Origin: Atherinomorus stipes
Taxonomy: Eukaryota > Chordata > Actinopteri > Atheriniformes > Atherinidae
NCBI GenBank assembly: GCA_023101725.1
Contig: JALJCO010012663.1
Location: 186,001-250,000, forward strand
DNA: 64,000 bases
Direction of reading: 5' to 3'
A model generated the notes under the pieces. That model was given only the letters and a program-made list of their open reading frames with translations. It did not search any database and was not told where the DNA came from. Every line of letters starts with the position of its first letter. The first letter of the stretch is position 1. Position numbers and translations under genes: made by a program. Shown here piece after piece: positions 12,801-26,609 of the stretch.

Positions 12801-13710
12801 ATTAAAGGACAACTTTTTTTTTTTTTTTTTCAATCTGGACCTTATTTCTAGGTGTTCATACATGCATTTACTCACGTAAAATGGGGGGAAAAGGGGAAAA
12901 GGAGGGGGCGGAAAAAAAAAAAAAACAAAAAACAAAAATGACCGCATCCAGCATACAAGGAGGGGGGGAGTGGGCTGGGCGAAGTCCCGGTCCTCCCAAA
13001 AACCCACCCCCCCCAAAAAAATTCTGTTTATGTATGTTCACTGAGGAATGTGCACGCATAAGACATGCAAAAAGTTATTGCCAGCCACTGCAACACCAAA
13101 AATGTCTTGTTTATCCCTTTCTTCTGGTTCGTTGTTAATAGCGTTCTTAGCAACCGCCATAGCAACAACCACAAAACCTGAAAGAATGTAAGTCAACACA
13201 AAAAAGAGCTATGCATCATTCATATAAGCCTAATGGATATTTGTCGATAGAAATGTTATCAAAACAAAAGTGAAGCCACAATATATCTTAAAAAATAAAA
13301 ATTTCTACCCAAGATTGAAGGAACATCTGTCATTTTTCCTTTGGTCACACCAAGGAGAACCACTACTAGGAGTTGCTTTTTAAGGAACAAAATCTTAATA
13401 TAGGTTGTATTTTGGTGCATGCAAAAATGACCCTATAGTACATATGACTTTGGAGGACAGATGGGCTCTTGGGGGGTATAGTATGATCTGTTGTGCACTG
13501 ATGAGCCCATATGAGTGCCAAGAGTGAGTATCAAAGTCCCTGTTCATGGGCGGTCAGCTTTGTGTCTTTGTTCAAAAATGGTTGAATCAGACAGCAGCTC
13601 ATCATTCTACGTAGGTTATTATTCAACACTCCATTCCGCTGTGGGTTTTTACAGTACTTTCAAGCAACATCCTAATACTCAGCCTTGACCGGCTGGGGTG
13701 GAGAAGACAA

Positions 13711-13745
<35 letters not shown>

Positions 13746-15585
13746 AGTTGTGAAACAAAAACATCCAGTCCTTACTCTTTTGTCACTGGGTTTATTAATT
13801 ATTTTAATCATCTCAAATACATACATGTGTGATACATGGGATGTCTTATTTTGGAGATCAACAAAAAACTTTCTGAGATCTTTGATCAATCAAAGAAGAT
13901 TATAACCAAGATTAATCAATAAATCAGTTTGACATAAACGTTTTCTAAAACAAAAGATACATGTGTGTGTTGATTCAGCAGGAATAATGTTTATTGAAAT
14001 AAATTGTTCAGTTGAGAACAACCTGTTGAAGGCAGTGCTGAGACCTTTTCTTTTCCCTTTACACAAAGACATCTGCAGAATAAATCAAAGCTGGAAAGGT
14101 ATAAATAGGAGCTGAAAATGTCATCATAATGGCATAAAGAAAAAGTTAAGCAATAAAGAAAAATTGTCTGAAAGAACTCTCAGGCCCTTTCACTTAATAA
14201 GTTCAAAATCGACATCAATGTTTGTGGCACTTTTCAAACATTGTTTGGTAAAAGAGAGGTGTGGATATGCCATGTACTGTGGCTGCTCCACTCCAAGACA
14301 TTAGTTATGCTTGACAAACATTAACACTGGCAGATACCCAACTCTGAACCCATCTGTGAGGTGCGGAGGGCCATGTTTGGGTTAGCAGACCAATGTTTCA
14401 CAAATGTCTTCTCCCATATGGCAGATCCAAACTGTATGTAAACAGCTTTAAACAACAAAGCCCCAGCTTCCAGGTCCCCAGTACCAGAGATCAACTGAAA
14501 TTTGCCAAGAAAATGTTTTTGTAAGATAGAAGGATGTTTGTAACTGTTGATGCTGTTATAGTGTTAAATTTTAAGAGCTCGTCAACTAGTCTTGACAGAA
14601 TAAAAGAAAAAAAAAAGAGTTGAACTTAATCTCATAAACTAGCATTTGTTATTCTCTTAATGTAATCATTCACTTTACGTAGTGTGGTGTGTTCCTGAGC
14701 AGCAGCCTCCCTGTTCATCTCCCATGATGCCACATGTCTGAAAGCTTGGTGTGCTGATTACACTGATGTGTTCCTGTGAAAATGGCTACAGCATAGGGCT
14801 GCATTAGTATTCCACCCTACAATGAATGTTAACAAGGCATTCGATTTGAAGTCTGGCAGGGAAGGTTCCAGAAAGCAGCAAAGTAAAGCTAATGAAGACA
14901 AACACTATCAACCTCAAACAAAGAGGCACTCTAAAACGGAGCCAAAACCATAGCAAAAAATCACTGAAAAGCACTTTAGTGTCCTGGATTTACATTAACA
15001 GTCTCCTGAGAGAGCATTTTGCAGAAAGGAAAAGGAGTTGCATTGGCCAACAAATGTGACAGCTTGAAGACAATCCCGATGATGAATTGACTATTGTGAT
15101 GAAATAAGAAGAAATAACTGCTGTAACAGCACATGCATTTTATTGGGATTGTGTTCCTCTTACACCAGTCCTCTTTCTGACATCTCAGCCACTGTCGTAA
15201 AACACATCCTACAGTGAAACACATTCATGACATTTCCCGATTTTAAATTCTGTCCACCTATCACAATTACATTGAAAAACATTGAAAAAACAGCTTTGCC
15301 TAATGTCTACTCAACACTGTAATTTAGTTGAAACTGAAAGGTGAAGAGATGTCTTTTTCATGACAGGAATTTTTTTTTAAAAGTCCCTCCAGTGTCCATA
15401 CCCACATATTCCAATGCAGGGTTGCAGAGCACCACAGAGATACATTTTAGGCTCTCTTGTGTCCCAGGTGTGTCCTCAACATCAGCTAGATATCTGGTAT
15501 TCCTGCAACAGGCAATGCTCACAGATGACAACGGATCTGCCGGTTTGGGACTCCCTGCTCTGTTTCAACAGGATATGACCTCTAA
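12801..15585. other. No recognisable gene; homopolymer-rich start
   Basis: 12811-13020 is rich in poly-T, poly-A, poly-G and poly-C runs. The rest is A+T-rich with short frames only. The frames through 12790-13060 are homopolymer artefacts. Confidence 0.45.
13713..13744. repeat. (AG)n microsatellite
   Basis: Uninterrupted run of 16 AG dinucleotides. Confidence 0.95.
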
Positions 15586-18148
15586 GGCCCCATTCCAATT
15601 CCTATCTTAACCCTCAATCTTAACCCTCAATATTAGTAGCCCTTAAAACCAAGTGTTAAGGGCTATTTTGTGACTTGGAAATGGGACACCCTTAATTGCA
15701 GATACGTCTTTAAACTGTGGGGGGCAGCATTACGCCAAAGCGGCGTTCAGTCTGTCAATACAGAAGAAGAAGAAGAAGAAGAATTTATTTACATTTATTT
15801 GCACTGTTAACTCTGCCTAACCATGTGCATATTCAGCTGTCAACGCATACCACGGCTTATTGAAAGGCTAACACCAAGTATAATGAAAGTTACGTGAGTA
15901 ACTGTTGTTCTGTGAATTCCTGGATGACTGCCAGTCAACTGGCCTGCACGTCACCCGATTGACAATTGTCATTAGGACTCGACCTGCTAAGAGCGCAAGG
16001 AGCTTTGTTTACAGAAGGAATGAAACAGAACTATTGTTCCATAACCCTGCAACTACAGGAGATGACATCAGCCCGGTCGTCTTATACTGTTATCGGCACA
16101 AGCATGTTATACAGGCTGTTATCTTGATAAAACAACGACATTAGCGCCGAGAATAATAAAGCAATAAGCCCCGAGAAGCCGTGGGTTACAGCGGTTTTAC
16201 AACGGCGGGGCACGACGTTGCCCGCCGCTTCGCGTCGTGCCCCGCCGTTGTAAAACCGCTGTAACCCACGGATTCAAGGGGCTTATTGCTTTTATAAAAC
16301 GGTTACCTCACATAAAATAAATAAAAATAAATACACACATACAAAATAAACAATTTATGGTTAATAATGAAATAATGAAATAGAGAACTATTTGTTCTCC
16401 CAACACATAAGATTGAGTGGACAGTATGGTTGCTAAGCAACTCAGCTTGTTCACAAGTAGGGGGGTCGTAAAACGAAGATATTTCCTACGATTTGGCTCA
16501 TCATTAACACGTAAACGCAGATTTTATTTCTTTGTATTTTTAATCTACTTATTTATTTATTTTTTTGACATTAAGAAAAGTTCATTTCAAAACTTCGACC
16601 AAAGTGAAGATTTAGTTTACCTCGTTTATGCAACTGCGTGTGGACACTAATAACCAGGGTTTTAAGGTTTGAAACATCACTGCCTGCGACAAAAAAAACA
16701 AACAAAAAAAAAAAAAGCTCTGATCACATTTGCTGCTGTGTTTACTCTCGATCGTTACTTTCCAGGTGAACAAGCTGTGAACTGGGTCAGCGGAGTTTTC
16801 ACTTGTTTAAAACGGCGATCAGACAGATGATCCGCTCAGATCCGATGGCCTGCTCAGTCGATTTTTATTTCATTTTATTAACTTTGCTCCCAAAGATCCA
16901 TGCTTTATTTGTTTTGTTAAACCCTCTTTCCACCTGCAAACGCTTTCCCCTCCATTTAAGCAGCAAACTCCTCCTACCCGCCAATCATCACTTCTTTTTT
17001 TCCCCCCGTTTCATTTATCCATCCATATTAATATTTCTCCATACAGCTGATAAGTATTAAAATGTGGATATAAAGCAGCACATCTCCCGGGCCATCGCCT
17101 GGCTGACGACGGTAAAGGAGCGAACCATCAGAAACAGCTAAACTCTGTGAATGTGCTTAACGCACTTCTGCAGTTCGGTATGAGGATTTTTATTCCAAAA
17201 ACAAGGTGGATGCGATTTTTTTTTTTCTTTTTTAAATTTTCGTAGTTGGAGGAGGGAAGACGCTCGTTTTACAAAAATCCAGCTACACATTGGCCATTCG
17301 CTCTCATCAATTCAGGCTGTCTGGGCTCGTTAATGTTGTTACTTCCATTAATAGTGGTGTAAAAATAATGTTTGGAGAAACGGTGGTTTTGGCGGCAGTT
17401 GTTTTTGTGCAGATCTGACGGCTGCTTTGCAAATGAGGCAACATGTCCGCGGTGAAATCTGCGCTGTCATCTTCCACCCCTCATCCAGGTTCAGGACACC
17501 CACAATATCAAAATTCACCACAAAGTCTACAAAAGTCTTAAAACAAATATAATCCAACGAATCGGTTGAACTCAGAGCAGTTGGTTGCTAAGCAACACAA
17601 CATCTGTTTATGCTGGCGCAGGGATATTTTGTGCTGCGGTCTGCCGGATCTACGTGTAGGTTACAGTCTGTTTTACCACTGGCTTGGAACGCAGCTCAGC
17701 CAATCACATTTAAGAATGAGAAACACCCGTTTTATAATTGCCATTTTGTAACGTTAACTAACTTAAACGATAGCAACATGGCTTGACCGCACCGGCCGCT
17801 ATTGACAAAAGATCATAAAATAAAAATAAATATTATGTGACAATGAGGTAACTAATCCATAACATGGGCCTAAACTAAGATACTGTAAGATACTGTACTG
17901 GTTTTCGTAATATTTATATCTCCATTAACAACGGAAATACTTGAGATTTGTTGCTCGCCTTCTTTGCTGCTTGCATTCTGGGTAGCCCTTACTCACAAGG
18001 GTGGTGTCGGAGAATCTCAATATTGAGGGCGATTCCGCCCTCAAACTTGCCCCTCAGCTTAACTTTCTGAGAATCGGGACAGCACTTGGACTTTGCGGGA
18101 GTGTGTATTTTTGAGATTGAGGGCTAAGACAGGAATTGGAATTCACCC
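15586..18148. mobile_element. 2.56-kb Harbinger-like non-autonomous element
   Basis: Imperfect inverted ends of about 33 bp: the left begins 'GGCCCCATTCCAATTCCTAT' and the right, read on the minus strand, 'GGGTGAATTCCAATTCCTGT'. Both continue to 'CCCTCAAT'. TAA flanks both ends (15583-15585 and 18149-18151), fitting the 3-bp TWA target of PIF/Harbinger transposons. No transposase frame is recognisable. A (GAA)n run lies at 15765-15783 and a long palindrome at 16158-16293. Confidence 0.65.
16158..16293. repeat. Long near-perfect palindrome (hairpin)
   Basis: Arms 16179-16217 and 16233-16271 are perfect 39-bp reverse complements around a 15-bp loop. An outer pair ('aaagcaataagcccc' and 'ggggcttattgcttt') extends the structure to 136 bp with small internal mismatches. 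It is much more GC-rich than its surroundings. It lies inside the 15586-18148 element and may be a foldback MITE of its own. Confidence 0.9.
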
Positions 18149-18151
18149 TAA

Positions 18152-21100
18152 GTCATGCCCTCACCAACCACAGCTGCGAGTGTGACCAAGTCTCTCAAGT
18201 CCAGTTTAGAGAGAACAAGTCTCATGCCTGCAGCAGTGCTAGGTGTCTCATACCATGTCGCCTTATAATAGTACTGTAGGTCTGCTTACTCTTCTCCGCT
18301 GCATCTTTCACCCTGACGTGCTGCTGGTCCAGCCATTCTGGTGGAAGATTTTAAGCCAAATTGGACAAAGTCATCCTGATCTTTCTACCCATCGGCAGTT
18401 CAGCTGGACTCATGCTGCCTTCATGTCGTATGGGAAAGATGATCCTTTCCCATTGTTAAGTGAAAATTACCAGTGTGTTGTGTTCAAGTGATTTGTTGTC
18501 GTAATAAAGTGAATCACTGGAGGCTATCTTTGACTCACTAGCTAGCGAGCATCTGCTCTGAACAGGTAAACCAAACAATAATCCTATTTTAAAAAACAAA
18601 ACTAAGTTTAAATGGCATTGGTATTAAGACACACAATGGAACTTTTAGACCTTAAAATATGCGTTTCTGACTCATTTTGATGGCACACCAACATTCATTG
18701 TGCGCATTTTCAAGCCTTCACTGCCCACATGTGTCCCGGGGCTCAGAAACAGCAGTATGTAAGTTTCCCATTCGGGACATGCCTGTGACGTTGCAGCCGA
18801 CTATTGGTTGTGCACTGCGTCACTTTCAAGTAAACGGATATGAACCAAATTGAACCAAACAGCAGGTGTTTTGAACGTGCATTATGTTGGATTCGGTAAA
18901 AAAAAAAAAGCAAGGAAACATTACCGAAAGGAAGAGAGGAAAAGAAAGAAAGGAAGGGACAGAACGAGTCAAGATAAGACTGTCTTTTACTGGCTGGAGT
19001 GAATCACAGCACAGGAACAATACAAGATGGATGCTAGCTGCTGATAGGGGGCTCGTCACTGTATGACACAGGATGATGCAGACTACAAACTAACAAAATA
19101 ACAGCAGCAGAAAACTTAAAACATGATGTAATGCCTCCCATTCCAGATATTTTCGTTGCTTTCGTTGTTAAAAGGTCAAAGTTGACCTCAGCTCGGCAAC
19201 TCAGTATCACAAAATTTTTTCCAGCTTTCCAGTAGAATTTATGATGTGAGTGGGTGTTCAAGTGCAATTTTAACTTCAAACTTTGGTATTTACCATAAAT
19301 ATGATACCACATGAAGGCAGCATAAAAGGGTGTACTACTGTGTGCAGACAATCTGCAGATTATTAGTCCCAAAAGTGGATTTTTTTGTTAGAGTGTCGTC
19401 TTGGCTGTTTGTACTGCACACCCAGCATGCCCTGTGGGTTATGGTGGTTGGAGGTTGTATCCTTAAAGTCCATCTCATGGACTAGATCTTAAAAGATGTC
19501 ACTGCTGAACTGTGGCCCACTGTCATTGCCCTCTGGTGTATATGGCACCGGTGAGGATGGCAGCCGCCATTTTGCGTCCCTCTCAACTCTTCTTTTTTTT
19601 TGGCTTTTCAGCAGCTAAGATCAAATCGAAACACTACTAACCCTGCTTTTGAATTGTCTAGATAGTAATTTCCTGTGCTTTCTGTGATTAAAAGGAGCTG
19701 GAAAAAGAGGCAAATGCACCTGCGTCCTGGTTTGGCTGATTAGCAGAACTTCCAAGTGTTCTCCTGGTGAACGTCCAATCCATAGAAAATAAAACAGATG
19801 AGCTTTAGCATCTTAATAGGTGTAGGGACCCTGCATGCTGTGTTCACTGCATAGGACTGAGCATTTTCTTCAGCCTGATTTTCACAGGCTGTGTTTTCAG
19901 AAGGCCAGACTCTTGTTTACAGCTGTTGACTTCATACACTCATTATATCAACCCCATAGCTAAGGATGCTGAATGGCTGAGTAGGTTGCTTACTTTCTCC
20001 CCTAATTCAGAGCCAAAGGGTGAGTTCACACTCTGACTATTTGGTCCAGTTTAAACTGACCTTGATCTGCTTCCATGGATAGTTTGCTTGGTTTGGTGCA
20101 GTGTCAACACCAACCGCATCCTGGTGCGCATCAAAAATGCAGACTCTGGTATATCAGGGGGTCTCAGTTCACTGGGTACAATATGCACATTACTGACTGC
20201 AAACTACTATTTTTGCCATGATTCTGCCATGTACATTTATTGTATATATTTCAGAATGTTTATATAGGTTAATTATCCTTTTGTTTTCTTACATTATATA
20301 CAATTGCCCATTTGATTGGACAAGCTGCCAAAGTATTTTGCTGCAGAAATGATGGCAAACATGGGCAAGCTGTCATTTTAGGGTTGAAAGTAAATTAATT
20401 ACATCACAAACTATGCAAAGGTTTTAGCTTGAGCCTCTGAAGCTTGTAAATGCTTGGTCCACTTGTGACAGACAAAAAAAGGATGCTGCGTCCTACCCTT
20501 GATACCCGTTATGGTTAGGGCACAGCAGAGTTATTTGGTTTATGCAAAGTTTGATTAAATGTCTGTTAAACTATCATTTGCCAAGATTCACAAGTAGAGG
20601 ATGCAGAATGTAGATAAAAGTCTGTATGGAAATGGGATGTCTTTTACAGGTTGTGTAAGAGCTTTTGCTATAGGATTGTAAGATAAATTAAACATGAGTT
20701 CTGAATGGATACGATACTGTTGAATCATGTTTCTGCAACTTACTATTGTGTAGCAACAGCTGCTCAATGCGAAGGCTGACAATAGGATTGTCTAGATGAA
20801 ATGCATCTCACCTGGAAAGTGAATGAAAACAGGCAGCAGCGACAGCTGTTAGAGAAAAATAAATCTGTTGTAAAGCTGGACTACAACAGCCTTGAGTTTG
20901 AGCAGGGAACCGTAGAAAGCTCACATTCTGTCACAAGTTTCCAGCAAAGTTAAGAAGTTTTCTCAGATGCAACAAACACTTAAATATTTTGTTTGATCAT
21001 TTGTTTAAATCTTTTATGAAAAAAATACAGACATTTTTTGGTGAGGAAATCCATTTAAAAAGTGAAATTTAAACAATAGAATTTGACATAATTCAATTGA

Positions 21101-21230
21101 TCTTTAAAATAAAATTATTTACATAGGCATGTTATTGTGCTTTTACATGCCCTTTATTTGATTAAACTATTTGATAGTTTAGGGACTGAAGATACAATTC
21201 TTTTTTTTTTTAAATTTTCCACCCTGGAGG
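18152..21230. other. No recognisable gene
   Basis: A+T-rich, with a short A/G-rich block at 18900-18960. I found no exon with a domain signature and no clear element ends. Confidence 0.45.
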
Positions 21231-21239
21231 TGTTGTCTG

Positions 21240-21495
21240 GTTTTCTTACAACATTCGTTCACTTTTAAGAAAAAAAAAGGCCTTTCATGTGCATGTGTCT
21301 GTGTAGGTGTGTGTGTGTATACATCATGCAGATGTGATTATATAAGTGAAAGAGATGACAATGAGCTTTGTGTTTTTAAATTGCAATGCTTTGTGTGTAC
21401 AGCTTTTATTTTAATATGCATAAATGTGTTTTTAAATCACTTTGTGATGTTTCTCATGCAAAAGTGCTTTATAAATAAATTTGAATTCAAATAAA
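21240..21495 (+). mobile_element. LINE 3' UTR/tail fragment
   Basis: Ends 'aaagtgctttataaataaat' then 'ttgaattcaaat', like the L2-type 3' terminus. A (TG)n stretch lies at 21302-21318. 5'-truncated and non-coding. Confidence 0.5.
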
Positions 21496-22835
21496 TCTGA
21501 TATATAAAGCAGAAAACCAACTAAGATGCTAATGCTTTGGCTTTGATTTGAACATGACTGATGAATAAAAGAACTGTGCTTTGTTATCTACTTAACAAAG
21601 TAATTTAGATGAAAAATAACATTCTACACATAAAAAAAACCAATACAAATTGAACAAACATTACCAAAGTTAGAGACAGCCTTGATTCTTCCTGCCACGA
21701 TGGACTGCAATCATAATAGTCAGAGCCACTATTATTCTGGGATATCCAATTTTAAGTGATGAAAATATAATATACTGAAGCTAGAGTACAATGAGAAATT
21801 TTAAGGAAAGAAGTACAAAGGAGCTTCCTGGAATGGGGATATATCATATTAGTCCAGTGTAAATTACTCCTGTGCAATTTACTAAGTGCTCACAGCACTG
21901 AAAGCCTTTCCTGGACTCCAGGGACCAGATGCATAAAAGTTTATAGAATCACAAGTTAAAACCTGCATATGCACAAAAGCAGATATATTCAATCCCAGCT
22001 AACCTTATGAACCTCTATGAGCATATTATTTTTGATATCATACATCTCAGTTATTGGGAAAATAAGCCCAATGTGCCATGTGCCAGATGACAGCTTGCAG
22101 AAACAGGATATTTAGCCGCTTCCCAGTCCCATTATCACCACTCAGAGCTTTCCAGCTCTGTCCGGGTTTGCATCCATATGACTTCAATGTGAGATAGTAC
22201 TATAATACTTGCTTGGATCTTAAATATCTGGCTGCGCTTGGGTGATGCAGTTATGAAGGGCCATTTAAAATGTAATTGTCTTGAGCTTTAGTGGGTATTT
22301 TGTTTGCTTTGCTTTTGCCAACACCATTAAATTTCCCCTTTGGTGATTAATTAAGTATGTTTAATGATCATTCATTTGATTTTTAAGACATCTCTTAAAT
22401 TTAATTGTGTATCTGTTAGTTTTTATATATTTAACTATAGCTTGAGCTTGCAAATGACACAAAATGCACATTAAGTGATTTAAAATCAGCTGTATCCCAT
22501 TAGTACAATATTTTGTTTTATATGTCCCCTCATCTGTATAATAGAGAAATCTATTGCATGTCATTTGATGAACTGAATGACATGACATTTAATGTTTGGA
22601 AATGTTTTAAATATTCATACATTTTCATTCTTTAATGAAATGCAATTCAATTCAGCATTTCAGTTTAATTCCACTGTATTTTTATTTTTGCCAGTTCATG
22701 ACTAAATAGTTAATCTTCAGGCGTTTCTCATTAACAGTCCAATTCAATCCAATTTCTTACATTTCTTTTTAGTTATGACGCAAATAAAATAAATATTTTA
22801 TATATAATAGATGAGTTTATATTCATAAAAATTCA
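21496..22835. other. No recognisable gene
   Basis: A+T-rich sequence without recognisable features on either strand. Confidence 0.45.
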
Positions 22836-22844
22836 TTCTTTGAA

Positions 22845-23010
22845 AATAGCCTTGCTGAAGCAAGTAACTCAACAGGCTGTCTCTATGATTCAGTCCATCC
22901 TGAGCATACATGGGGCAGCAGGAAACAGTGGAAAGATAAACCCCCTTTTAAAAGGAAGGAAAACCTCCAGCACAACCAGACTCAGAGAGGACAACCATCT
23001 GCCAATCAGA
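22845..23010 (+). repeat. Fragment of a common teleost dispersed repeat
   Basis: 'ggaaaacctccagcacaacc' preceded by 'cagtggaaagataaacccc' is a combination I recognise from very abundant fish repeats. Recognition is from memory, not from an internal second copy in this window. Confidence 0.4.
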
Positions 23011-23079
23011 TGGACAACCATCCTTCAGAATCAGTCATGCTGGCCAATGTAACCTTAACAATATTAGAGAAGGACTTTT

Positions 23080-23215
23080 TTCTTAAACCAATCAGACTTG
23101 CTAGCTGGCCCTCACAGGGCCAGCCAGCCAACAATAGGTCAGTAGCAGAAAAATGTGATTTATTGTTCCAGCCAACAATAATGTCAGCATTTTCCGTCCT
23201 CTGATTGGTTAGTTT
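23080..23215. repeat. Small inverted-repeat segment
   Basis: 'aaccaatcaga' near 23087 pairs with 'tctgattggtt' near 23200. A 26-bp near-palindrome around 'ggccctcacagggcc' lies at 23103-23128. A 23-bp string here ('ggtcagtagcagaaaaatgt'...) recurs at 25924 inside a TTAA MITE, so part of this DNA is repetitive. Confidence 0.4.
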
Positions 23216-23779
23216 GAGCAAAACTTTAACAGCCAAGTTCGGCTAGCATAACATGTATTGCAGCAATCTGCACTTATCTATACACTCGGCTTAAAAGTTT
23301 TTATGGCCAGCTGGAGGAGGAAGAGAAACAGATATGGTCTTGGACATACTAAAAACAGTAGTTGGACTTTTAGGCAGACTTTTCTGGAAGAGCTTGATAT
23401 TGTGACGAGAGCAGCTGGCCAACTAAGAAGCTGCCATAGAAAAGGATGGAACTGAAAAGGCAGAAATCACCTCTATGAAAGTCATCGAAGTCTTCCTGGC
23501 AGGAAATGATCGCAGGAAGTTCCAGCACAAAGTAAGAAGGATGGATTTTATTTATAGATGATCAGCATCTCCGGTGAGTGTGATAAATTCTATTTAAATG
23601 TCCTATGTTTTGTTAAGACAATTAGATGAATATTGATTCTGAACTGTTCCTGATGATGGACATGGCGGAGTTGCGGTTAGTGTGTAGAGGTTTGGTGTTG
23701 TCTTAACTGGGCTTTCTGCTGTATTCACCCTCATATGCAAATCTTTCTTTGTGAGACGATATCACAGCTTGTTACATTA

Positions 23780-24400
23780 TATATTTTTGTATTGCAGTGA
23801 TGATTTTTTTTTCTTATTGTAACATGAGAATGGTAATATTAAGAAGTAGATTAAGTAGGGGACATGCCCACTGAAGGCCCAGGTACCAGAAGTATGACCC
23901 GCCACTGCAAGGAAGCCCAAGTAAACCTGCAGTTTTAGGGCAAAGTACTCTGCTCCTGGCCCCTGGGCTCCGCACTGTGCCTGCCCTGGATGCCAGCAGG
24001 GTCGATGGCTGCTGGTCTCAGACCCCTGGAGTCTGTGTCCCGAGACCATGGGGGGCATCGGCTGGGGCATTCCTCTGTCGACCTCTGGATGGATGCATGT
24101 CCATCTCTTTGGGGTGGCAGTTGGGGTCCAGGGCTTTGGGCGGCTGTTGGTGTCCTGGGTCTCAGGCCGCGCAGGCTTCCTCCAGCCCTTGCAGAGACGA
24201 GGTTGCATCTACATTAGCGCACACACCTTAAAGAACCTTTTATTCTGCATATTCTGCATGTACGTACACTGTGATTGTGCTTCCCGTTGGGTGTGTACTA
24301 ACGACTCCTGCCTAATTTTTGCATCCTCTCTGTGTAGTTCTGTGTGTGTATGTGTAACCCACCTGACAGGTAAGTAACACTGGACCAGAATGCTCTAGAT
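23780..24400 (+). repeat. Probable retroelement-derived repeat
   Basis: G+C-rich block (about 23930-24200) followed by 'ctgtgattgtgcttcccgtt' and a (GT)n-like stretch. This layout resembles fish LINE 3' regions, but I cannot name the family. The overlapping frames of 75-143 codons on both strands have no domain and look like compositional artefacts. Confidence 0.3.
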
Positions 24401-25896
24401 TTGTAAGAGGGAGTGATGATGAAGAGGAAAAACGTTAGACACCGGTTGAGTAAGAGGAAAACACAGTGGTAAGTTTTAGTAAGGTAAGTGTATTAACACA
24501 TATGAAAAATAACAGTTTTACAAATATGGTCGGCCTTCATTTTGTTTTCTATTATAGTCTTTTTAAATTGGGTGCACCCTTTACAAAAAAATACAATAAA
24601 ATGTCTTGTTTCTTAACGAAGGAAAAATTAAGGTTTGTCCCTTGAATCTTTCTGAGTCTTTCTCAGTCCTACCACACTGACAGGACGATTGATGAAGAAA
24701 AGAGGGTCCCCTTCAGTCCAAATCCAGATGTTCACACGGTTGGCTCGCCATCTCCCTTCTAGGAAAGAATCCAGAATCCAGGGTATCCAAAAACCCAGCC
24801 TGTATAGCACAACAGGGCTTAGTTAGATCTGTTCACTTCTTATTTTTAACTGTACAGTTTTTATCTTTCCAAGTATGATCAATTTCAGTGTGTAATGTAA
24901 CTTTTCACTTTAACTTATTACAAGTCAACTGCTGCATTACAGGTTAACATATGAAATGTTAATGTCACTGTTATTTTTTCTTGTAAAGAAAATAAAATCA
25001 TGAAAACATCAAAAACCCACACGTTGATTATTATAAAAACCACTCACAGTTAAACATTAAATACCAACATTGGATTATAGAGTAAAATAATGAAATCTTG
25101 TAATATTCTGTGCCTGAGTGCAGCAGCACTGCACTACATAAAAGAATTAAGCAGCCTCCTAATCAATGACACTCAGCTTAATGTCTCTTTTCATCTATAC
25201 AATGAAAATTACAGGCACACATACACTTTTTCCACACATAAACATAAACACCGCACGTGCAGTTTTTTCTTTTGTCAGAACATAAACAACGACATGTGAG
25301 CTCATGCTTCGACTCTGTGGCAATTACATCACGAAGAGATGCTATCTCGCGGAGCTACCTGCTAACCACTTGTACACTTTGCATCACTCACCAGGAAAAG
25401 AAAATAATTTAACAGCTAAACAGCCAACCAGTCAGACAATAGTTTTCACAACTATGTAAAAAAAAAAAAATTGACCTAATGGTGAGTTCTAAAAAAGGGT
25501 TGAATTAATGCAAATCAGGTGTGTGCATATTTATCTTATATCACTTGATGTGGGAGTTTTATGATGAGAGCAAAAGAGAGGATAGCTGAAGAAGATGAAT
25601 GTAGCTAATAAATGATTTCTTCACTTGAGGAGATGTAAGATGATGTCTGAAAAATTAGCCAACAAGGAGATATCTCCTCATACATGTATTCACCCCTGTC
25701 CCACACTGGGTGGATTAATTGAGCCTATTCATCACAGTGACTGGATCAATTTACCCTTTAAGGACATCCAGCCTCCTTCATATAAAATAAAGTGAATCAC
25801 ATTCTCCACACTCATCCTCACTCTGTTCCATCTATCTCCTTCTCTTTCTATGATACTTACTTTCTAGTCTATTCTGCCTCATCTTTTAAATAAAAG
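24401..25896. other. No recognisable gene
   Basis: A+T-rich; short frames only, no element termini noted. Confidence 0.45.
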
Positions 25897-26445
25897 TTAA
25901 AGGTACAATGTGTAAAAAGCAAAGGTCAGTAGCAGAAAAATGTGATATATAATTCAAAACTGTGTTTCTATTTATGTATAATCGCTGCACGAGAATGACT
26001 GGTATGTGTTTATTTTCTTGAAATGAGTCATTTATATCTACTTGCTGGAGGTTTCACATACATGAAGGTTGCCATATTTGTTTCGCCATTTTCACTACAG
26101 TATCCCTGAATGGACAAAACAATGTGTGAACTGAAAATCCTCTGAACTTTAAAAATGCTGGACCAGCTTTGTTTAGTGGGAGTTAGAGCACTTTTTGGGA
26201 TAAGTAATGCTTTAAAAGACATAAAAAGTAGTTACTGATCGTGCAGTCATAGCTACACCTGAGACCACTAGATCCATTCATAGATGAAAACATCTTTATG
26301 TCTGGGATAATTTTGGGCCACTAATGGCCACCATACATTCACAACAGTGCTTGGAATATGAATTAATTTGACAGAAAGCATCTTTTCTTTCAAATACCCA
26401 TCTTTACCACAATTTGTCAGTAATTCTTACACACTGTACCTTTAA
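25897..26445. mobile_element. TTAA-flanked MITE, 549 bp
   Basis: Left end 'TTAAAGGTACAATGTGTAA'; right end 'TTACACACTGTACCTTTAA'. This is a good inverted pair with TTAA at both ends, the target type of piggyBac-like elements. No coding capacity. Confidence 0.75.
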
Positions 26446-26609
26446 AGAGAAGGAAGGAACTCAAAACTTGTAAATAAATAAAGATGTTCTTACTGGGAGA
26501 GAATGAAGGGAAATCCACTTAAAGCTAATGAAGTACAAAGACAACATTTGCTTAAGTTTTAATCCAGTTATCTTATGATTGAAACTTAAAGGGACTAGAG
26601 GCAGGAATT

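Noticed and set aside
23777..24377. Group of 75-143-codon frames on both strands
   Set aside because: Open frames in all phases of a GC-rich repeat-like block; composition explains them.
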